From NCBI GenBank assembly GCA_910588565.1, contig CAJUPF010000003.1, positions 1 to 36,880 of the forward strand: DNA of 36,880 nucleotides. Direction: 5' to 3'. Under the pieces are notes generated by a model that saw nothing but the letters and a program-made list of their open reading frames with translations, was not told the origin of the DNA and ran no database searches. This DNA is from an uncultured Lachnospiraceae bacterium. Lineage in GTDB: Bacteria; Bacillota; Clostridia; Lachnospirales; Lachnospiraceae. The position numbers and the translations under genes were made by a program. Within the stretch, counting starts at the first letter, position 1; each line of letters starts with the position of its first letter. Shown one piece after another: positions 32,163 to 36,880 of this stretch.

Positions 32163-33755
32163 CTAGTTCTTTCCAAACTCCGCCAGCACAAGGCCCTCGT
32201 TTCTGTCCAGTGTCATGCCAACGCTCCATTCATTGACAAAAATCAGCAATGGATTTCCCTTTAAATCCTGAATCTTTTTCATATCGGAAGTCCCCGTCAG
32301 TTTATCCATGTCAATCTCTTTGTTCTCAATCCAGCGAATGTATCCATGCGGCATCGCTTCCAAACGGATTTCTACATTATATTCATTCTCCAGACGGTAT
32401 TTTAACACATCAAACTGCAGGACTCCAACCACACCTACTATGATTTCCTCCATACCCATTCCGTATTCCTGGAAAATCTGGATCGCTCCCTCCTGGGCAA
32501 TCTGGGTAATCCCTTTTACAAACTGCTTGCGCTTCATCGTATCCAGCTGGCGCACCCTTGCGAAATGTTCCGGCGCAAAGGTGGGAATCCCTTCAAACTG
32601 ATAGGGCTGTTTTGCCGTTATAATCGTATCTCCAATGGAAAAAATTCCCGGATCAAATACACCGATAATATCCCCGGCATAGGCTTCTTCAATGATTTTC
32701 CGCTCCTGCGCCATCATCTGCTGCGGCTGCGACAACTTGATCTTTTTATTGCCGCCCTGCACGTGGGTCACTTCCATGCCTGCCGTAAATTTACCGGAAC
32801 AAATCCGCATAAATGCAATACGATCTCTGTGGTTCTTATTCATATTGGCCTGAATTTTAAATACAAAAGCCGAAAAGTCTTCATCAAAAGGATTTTTTTC
32901 ACCAATATCGGATTTTCTTGGCAGTGGAGTGGATGTCATCTGCAAAAAATGTTTCAGAAATGTTTCCACACCAAAATTCGTCAGCGCCGATCCGAAAAAC
33001 ACTGGAGAAAGCTCGCCTTTTGACACCAGCTCCAGATCAAATTCCGCGCTGGCGCCGTCTAAAAGTTCGATTTCTTCCATCAGCTTTTCAAAATTTTCCG
33101 TCCCGATCTCCTCCTGCAAAGATGCATCGCCAATCGGCACATCTTTTTCCCGGCCTTCTTTTGTTCCTTTTTTCGTATCGCTAAACAGCATAACTTCTCT
33201 TTTATTCCGATCATAGACGCCCTGAAAGTTCTTGCCGGAACCAATGGGCCAGTTGACCGGACAGGTGGCGATTCCCAGCTCTTTTTCAATATCGTCCAGC
33301 AAATCAAAGGTATCGTTGGCGTCCCGATCCATTTTATTGATAAATGTAAAAATGGGGATATGCCGCATCACGCATACCTTGAACAGTTTTCTGGTCTGGG
33401 CTTCCACACCTTTCGAAGCGTCAATTACCATAACCGCCGAATCCGCCGCCATCAGAGTCCGGTACGTATCCTCTGAGAAATCCTGATGCCCCGGAGTATC
33501 CAGTATATTAATACAGTATCCGTCATAATGAAACTGTAATACGGATGAAGTTACGGAAATTCCTCTCTCTTTTTCAATTTCCATCCAGTCCGATACGGCG
33601 TGTCTTGCCGTCGCTTTTCCTTTTACAGAGCCCGCCAGATTGATCGCGCCTCCATAAAGCAGAAACTTCTCTGTCAATGTCGTTTTTCCTGCATCCGGAT
33701 GAGATATAATTGCAAATGTCCTGCGTTTTTCTATTTCTTTTCTTAAATCAGCCAA
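32163..33755 (-). CDS. prfC: Peptide chain release factor 3
   Basis: GTPase that recycles RF1/RF2 from the ribosome after termination; ~530 residues. G-motifs: G1 SHPDAGKTT, G2 region RGISVTSSV, G3 DTPGHQDF, G4 NKMDRD; later domains FGSALTNFGVETFLK, RDRIAFMRICSGKF and the C-terminal EWSVGMTLDRNEGLVLAEF are typical for RF3 and separate it from EF-G. The start is probably TTG at 33755 (ADLRKEIEKRRTFAI), with GGAGG eight bases upstream; the in-frame ATG at 33770 contains this ribosome site within its first codons and has none of its own. Followed by trxA after 15 bases. Confidence 0.96.
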   Translation of the reverse strand: MADLRKEIEKRRTFAIISHPDAGKTTLTEKFLLYGGAINLAGSVKGKATARHAVSDWMEIEKERGISVTSSVLQFHYDGYCINILDTPGHQDFSEDTYRTLMAADSAVMVIDASKGVEAQTRKLFKVCVMRHIPIFTFINKMDRDANDTFDLLDDIEKELGIATCPVNWPIGSGKNFQGVYDRNKREVMLFSDTKKGTKEGREKDVPIGDASLQEEIGTENFEKLMEEIELLDGASAEFDLELVSKGELSPVFFGSALTNFGVETFLKHFLQMTSTPLPRKSDIGEKNPFDEDFSAFVFKIQANMNKNHRDRIAFMRICSGKFTAGMEVTHVQGGNKKIKLSQPQQMMAQERKIIEEAYAGDIIGVFDPGIFSIGDTIITAKQPYQFEGIPTFAPEHFARVRQLDTMKRKQFVKGITQIAQEGAIQIFQEYGMGMEEIIVGVVGVLQFDVLKYRLENEYNVEIRLEAMPHGYIRWIENKEIDMDKLTGTSDMKKIQDLKGNPLLIFVNEWSVGMTLDRNEGLVLAEFGKN

Positions 33756-33843
33756 AACATGTTCCTCCATATAAAGCGTTACTTAAAAATCCTTATAATC
33801 CCCGGATACCTCTTTTTCTCCAAATGCATCCCCCGCTGCACTG

Positions 33844-34452
33844 TCAATCCACTACAACAGCCGCCATTTCCCGCTGTTCCCTGTGCCTTTGTTCTACAAG
33901 CTCCCTTGGGCAGCCCACACATCCGTGATTCTGCCATGGATCGTTAAAATAATAGCATTTATCATCATACCCCACCAAAAGCATACAATGTTCATTGGAA
34001 ATCCATGAAAACACCGTGCCGTCAGAAAGGAGCCATTCCGGTCCCGCTATGGTTTCTTTTAAATCAATGCTCGCCCAGAATATCACCGGGATATTCTTAT
34101 CAATAAATTGTGTCAACAGTTCCTCCATCGGCATTCCCGAAATATCCACTGCTTTTTTGCCGGTTTCCCACTCTGTCAACACCCGGTTTAATGCCTCTAC
34201 AATCACTGGCGGGTAACAGCCAAAGGATTCACTGTCATAGGGGCTTCCCGCAAAACACCGGAAGGGGTCCGGCCCATGCAGCCGCCCCTCCCGTAATTCC
34301 ATCGGTTCTTTTTTCAGATACGTTCTGATAAATTCATCTACAGAAATGGAAATGCCCAGATAATGCAGCAGCATAACTGCCGATACACTTTCACAGCCAG
34401 TCGGATATTTCCTGGTCTGGTCAATATAAGGCACCTGAATCAGCTTTTTCAT
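33844..34452 (-). CDS. C39-like cysteine peptidase
   Basis: A 202-residue protein with a papain-like C39 peptidase fold (Peptidase_C39_2 type). Catalytic residues visible: C20 in PTGCESVSAVMLLHYLG, H155 in NEHCMLLVGYDD and D171 in YYFNDPW. Upstream QVPYIDQ..KYPTGCE is the classical start of these domains. There is no signal peptide or ABC transporter part, so unlike bacteriocin-processing C39 proteins it is free-standing and apparently cytoplasmic, though many relatives are secreted. Its ATG overlaps the stop of the NhaC-type gene (ATGA), so it is translated by coupling with that antiporter. Target unknown. No terminator is apparent in the 88 bases before prfC. Confidence 0.87.
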   Translation of the reverse strand: MKKLIQVPYIDQTRKYPTGCESVSAVMLLHYLGISISVDEFIRTYLKKEPMELREGRLHGPDPFRCFAGSPYDSESFGCYPPVIVEALNRVLTEWETGKKAVDISGMPMEELLTQFIDKNIPVIFWASIDLKETIAGPEWLLSDGTVFSWISNEHCMLLVGYDDKCYYFNDPWQNHGCVGCPRELVEQRHREQREMAAVVVD

Positions 34453-35954
34453 ATGCCTGCCTCACTGCCGCTGTTTCGTTTCAATCCATACAAAACACCT
34501 ACTAAAAGCACTGCCGAGCAGCCCAGTGAAACAATCCAGTTCTTGCTGATACCCGCGATAATATACCCAATAGCGCAGATAACTGCTACAATCATCGCGT
34601 ACTGCATCTGTGTCTGCACATGATTAATATGGTTGCTCTGCGCACCTGCCGATGACATAATGGTCGTATCGGATATTGGAGAAATATGGTCTCCGCATAC
34701 TGCGCCTGCCAGAACTGCGGAAACGGCAATGATCATCATTTCATCGTCATGTCCCGCATACATGGATACTACAATCGGAACCAGAATGGAAAACGTGCCC
34801 CAGGACGTTCCGGTGGAAAATCCCAAAAACAGCGCGATGCCAAACATAATCGCAGGAATTACAATGCTCGCCGTCATATTTGCCCCCACGGCGCCATTGA
34901 CAAACTCTGCAATTCCAAGGTTGTCACCCATTCCTTTTAAGGTCCATGCAAAGGTCAGAATCAAAATTGCAGGCATCATCAGCTTAGCGCCCTCCGCCAG
35001 CGCTCCCATAAAGTTATGGAATGAAATAACTTTCCGAGGAAGATACAGAACCGCCATAAAGATAACCGTTACCATCGTCGCAAAAATAAGACTCATCTCT
35101 GCATCACAGTTTGCGAACGCATCCACAACATTAGACGCTCCGCCTAAAAATCCGGTATAAATCATGCCAAATACGGCAGATACAATCAGAACCGCAATCG
35201 GGAGCGCCAAATCTATCACTTTCCCATTGGGATTGACTTTTTCATCCGCCTCCGCCATGGTTTCAAATTCTTCCCTGCCGGATGTAAACAAATCGCCTTT
35301 CGCTGCATTCAGCTCATGTTTTTTCATAAGGCCGAAATCAAATTTCCAGGCAATAATCAGAAATACCATCAAAATCGTAAGCAGCGCATACAGATTATAT
35401 GGAATCGTCCGCAAAAACAACTGAAACCCGGTTAACGAACTGTCTTCCGGCACATACGAATTGACCGCCGCAGCCCAGCTCGAAATCGGTGCGATAATAC
35501 AGATTGGAGCAGCCGTCGCATCAATAATATATGCCAGCTTTGCCCGCGAAACTTTGTACTTATCCGTAACCGGGCGCATAACAGATCCAACCGTCAGACA
35601 ATTAAAATAGTCGTCTACAAAAATCAACATACCAAGTCCCATCGTCGCAAACAGAGACGCCTTCTTGCTTTTGATTTTCTGGCTTGCCCAGTTGCCGTAA
35701 GCAGAAGAACCTCCGGACTGTGACATCAGTACAATAATCATGCCAAGCAATACGTCAAAGATAATAATATTTAAATTCATATTGCCCGTCATTGTGGTAA
35801 AGAGTGTCTCAAATGTTCCCCAGGGCTGAAATCCAGCCGTAAACAGTGCGCCTAAAAGCACGCCGCAGAACAGCGACACATACACCTCCTTGGTAATAAA
35901 TGCCAGTAAAATCGCGACAACCGGCGGAACTAAGGACCACCATGTTCCATACAT
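34449..35954 (-). CDS. NhaC-family Na+/H+ antiporter-like protein
   Basis: Integral membrane transporter of 501 residues with about eleven or twelve hydrophobic segments, of the NhaC (Pfam Na_H_antiporter) group. Family-like stretches: VPPVVAILLAFITKEVYVSLFCGVLLGALF at the N-terminus, GGSSAYGNW, FVDDYFNCLTVGSVMRPVTDKYKVSRAKLAYIIDATAAP with conserved Asp residues, SSWAAAVNSYVP, FSTGTSWGTFSILVPI, and GAVCGDHISPISDTTIMSSAGA near the end. These proteins exchange Na+ or protons for small molecules; many relatives move amino acids or other organic solutes, so the substrate is not certain. AAAGGGGAG lies before the start; promoter at 36006-36034. Overlaps the C39 peptidase gene by 4 bases. Confidence 0.93.
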   Translation of the reverse strand: MYGTWWSLVPPVVAILLAFITKEVYVSLFCGVLLGALFTAGFQPWGTFETLFTTMTGNMNLNIIIFDVLLGMIIVLMSQSGGSSAYGNWASQKIKSKKASLFATMGLGMLIFVDDYFNCLTVGSVMRPVTDKYKVSRAKLAYIIDATAAPICIIAPISSWAAAVNSYVPEDSSLTGFQLFLRTIPYNLYALLTILMVFLIIAWKFDFGLMKKHELNAAKGDLFTSGREEFETMAEADEKVNPNGKVIDLALPIAVLIVSAVFGMIYTGFLGGASNVVDAFANCDAEMSLIFATMVTVIFMAVLYLPRKVISFHNFMGALAEGAKLMMPAILILTFAWTLKGMGDNLGIAEFVNGAVGANMTASIVIPAIMFGIALFLGFSTGTSWGTFSILVPIVVSMYAGHDDEMMIIAVSAVLAGAVCGDHISPISDTTIMSSAGAQSNHINHVQTQMQYAMIVAVICAIGYIIAGISKNWIVSLGCSAVLLVGVLYGLKRNSGSEAGI

Positions 35955-36005
35955 AAAAAACTCCCCTTTCTTTGCTTTTGTATTTTGCCGTCCCTATGCG
36001 TATAT

Positions 36006-36034
36006 AGCATACCATAATCTGTCAGATTAGTAAA
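36006..36034 (-). promoter_or_regulatory. Promoter of the nhaC-like/C39 operon
   Basis: Minus strand TTTACT (36034-36029), 17 bases, extended -10 TGG-TATGCT (36011-36006), about 52 bases before the start codon and 17 bases past the stop of the neighbouring surface-protein gene. Confidence 0.6.
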
Positions 36035-36050
36035 ATTAATTTTGGCTCTG

Positions 36051-36880
36051 CTATTTCCTCGTTTTCACCGTCTTTGCGTTTGACCATTCTGAATAGAATT
36101 TCTTGGTTTTGCCGTTTACTTTTACATTTTTATAGGTACGGATTCTGACATAATACCTTTTCCCTGCTTTCTTTACAGAAAGTTTCTTTGAAGTTGTTTT
36201 ATTGCTTTTTACTGTTATTGTATCCGAAGATTTTTTCGCAAATTTTTTGCTTGTGGAATACTGAATCTGATATCCGGCGGCCTGTTTGCCCTGCTTTTTC
36301 CATTTTGCCACAAATCCTTTTGATTTTGGAACCAGTTTGGTAAGTGACGGCCGTTTGGGGATAATATCAAACGATTTCTTTAATTCTCCACTGTAATCAC
36401 CCTGGAAACATATGGTTACAGATGCTCTCCCTACATTTACATTATTCTGATAGGTCACTTTATAGTTTGAACTGCTGATAAGCTTTCCGTTTTTATCTGT
36501 CACTTTTATATCTGGCTTCTGCGCCTTTCCTGTATATGTCTTGCTGACAGCAGAAAGCGTTATTTTCTCAGGAGAATAAATTACTTCCTGCGATTTTATC
36601 GTTCCGCAGCTGCATCTGCTTATGCGGACGCCATTTGTTTTTACAGTCGCTTTTGTAACCATGGCGGCAAAATTGTGCGTATGAACCGGCGGTTTTTCCT
36701 CCTCAGGAAGATCTGGCGTCACTCCTCCGCCTCCAGGCTGATCCGGGTTCTCGTCTTCTCCCCCTGGCTGATCTGGGTTTTCATCTCCTCCTCCCGGCTG
36801 GTCTGGGTTTTCATCTCCTCCTCCCGGCTGGTCTGGGTTTTCATCTCCTCCTCCCGGCTGGTCTGGATTCTCATCTCCTC
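36051..36880 (-). CDS. C-terminal part of a repeat-bearing surface protein (runs off the window)
   Basis: The frame is open to the right edge, so the start and N-terminus are outside the window; the GTG near 36722 is an internal Val codon. The visible ~276 residues begin with repeats of GGDENPDQPG (a flexible wall-spanning linker), then a short Cys-containing segment (ISRCSCGTIKSQE), an MBG/YDG-like beta domain (KTYTGKAQKPDIKVTDKNGK ... YQNNVNVGRASVTICFQGDY), and a basic fibronectin-III-like domain (GFVAKWKKQGKQAAGYQIQYS ... RTYKNVKVNGKTKKFYSEWS) that ends the protein. There is no LPXTG anchor. This domain order is common at the ends of large secreted proteins of Lachnospiraceae, where it may help wall attachment. 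The catalytic or binding part lies outside the window. Confidence 0.85.
   Translation of the reverse strand, partial: GDENPDQPGGGDENPDQPGGGDENPDQPGGGDENPDQPGGEDENPDQPGGGGVTPDLPEEEKPPVHTHNFAAMVTKATVKTNGVRISRCSCGTIKSQEVIYSPEKITLSAVSKTYTGKAQKPDIKVTDKNGKLISSSNYKVTYQNNVNVGRASVTICFQGDYSGELKKSFDIIPKRPSLTKLVPKSKGFVAKWKKQGKQAAGYQIQYSTSKKFAKKSSDTITVKSNKTTSKKLSVKKAGKRYYVRIRTYKNVKVNGKTKKFYSEWSNAKTVKTRK
36731..36880 (-). repeat. 30-bp coding tandem repeat (GGDENPDQPG units)
   Basis: About five 30-base units, three of them nearly identical, encode the linker GGDENPDQPG; units toward the domain side are more diverged. The array continues past the window edge, so the copy number is unknown. Confidence 0.9.

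Noticed and set aside
36731..36880. Repeats at the right edge as a possible CRISPR array
   Set aside because: No unique spacers; the 30-base units are contiguous and coding.

Overview
The window looks like a chromosomal segment of a low-to-moderate GC, spore-forming Clostridia, most likely a member of the Lachnospiraceae. This rests on gene content and style: a SpoIIM-like sporulation gene, an mglBAC galactoside ABC operon, RNase Y, a DUF6512-like protein, a surface protein ending in Gly/Asp/Pro repeats plus a fibronectin-like tail, strong AGGAGG-type ribosome binding sites and TTGACA/TATAAT promoters. No species can be fixed by eye. Most genes lie on the minus strand.

Region by region (left to right). 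1-1323: a decayed TnpV-like transposon-gene remnant next to a YesN/AraC-type response regulator that lost its output half; its promoter overlaps a consensus-matching cre (CcpA) site. 1324-5977: mglB-mglA-mglC (transcribed right to left), a galactose/methyl-galactoside importer whose permease carries an unusual ~220-residue charged helical N-terminal extension. 6181-8714: an iron alcohol dehydrogenase and a PnuC-type vitamin B3 transporter; each is associated with a copy of the same ~65-base stem-loop element, one as a 3' terminator and one in the pnuC leader directly before the ribosome binding site. 8719-9252: a lone Uma2-family nuclease-fold protein. 9408-12150: a compact three-gene unit (glycosyltransferase 2, permuted papain-like protein, LPG-synthase/flippase-like membrane protein) preceded by a perfect 39-bp direct repeat. 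12660-15803: a large hybrid sensor kinase. 16062-18372: an LprI-like lipoprotein and a DUF6512-like membrane protein with a suspicious C-terminal tail.

18453-22259: metA, ligA and an RluF-type pseudouridine synthase, same strand. 22379-23707: a membrane-anchored SH3b protein. 23933-25183 (+ strand): tRNA-Arg(CCG) and a DAHP synthase. 25227-26392: NUDIX hydrolase and SpoIIM-like protein. 26624-30047: recA-recX (overlapping by one base, LexA box upstream) and rny with its own promoter. 30405-31685 (+): a cysteine desulfidase/UPF0597 protein. 31827-33755: prfC-trxA. 33844-35954: an NhaC-type antiporter translationally overlapped with a C39-like cysteine peptidase. 36051-36880: the C-terminal part of a surface protein that runs off the right edge.

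Most of the window is conserved housekeeping. The points most worth a second look are the shared adh/pnuC stem-loop, the MglC extension, the transposon scar at the broken regulator, the glycosyltransferase/papain/flippase unit and the NhaC-C39 pair. I saw no clear undescribed defence or biosynthetic system, no CRISPR array and no rRNA.
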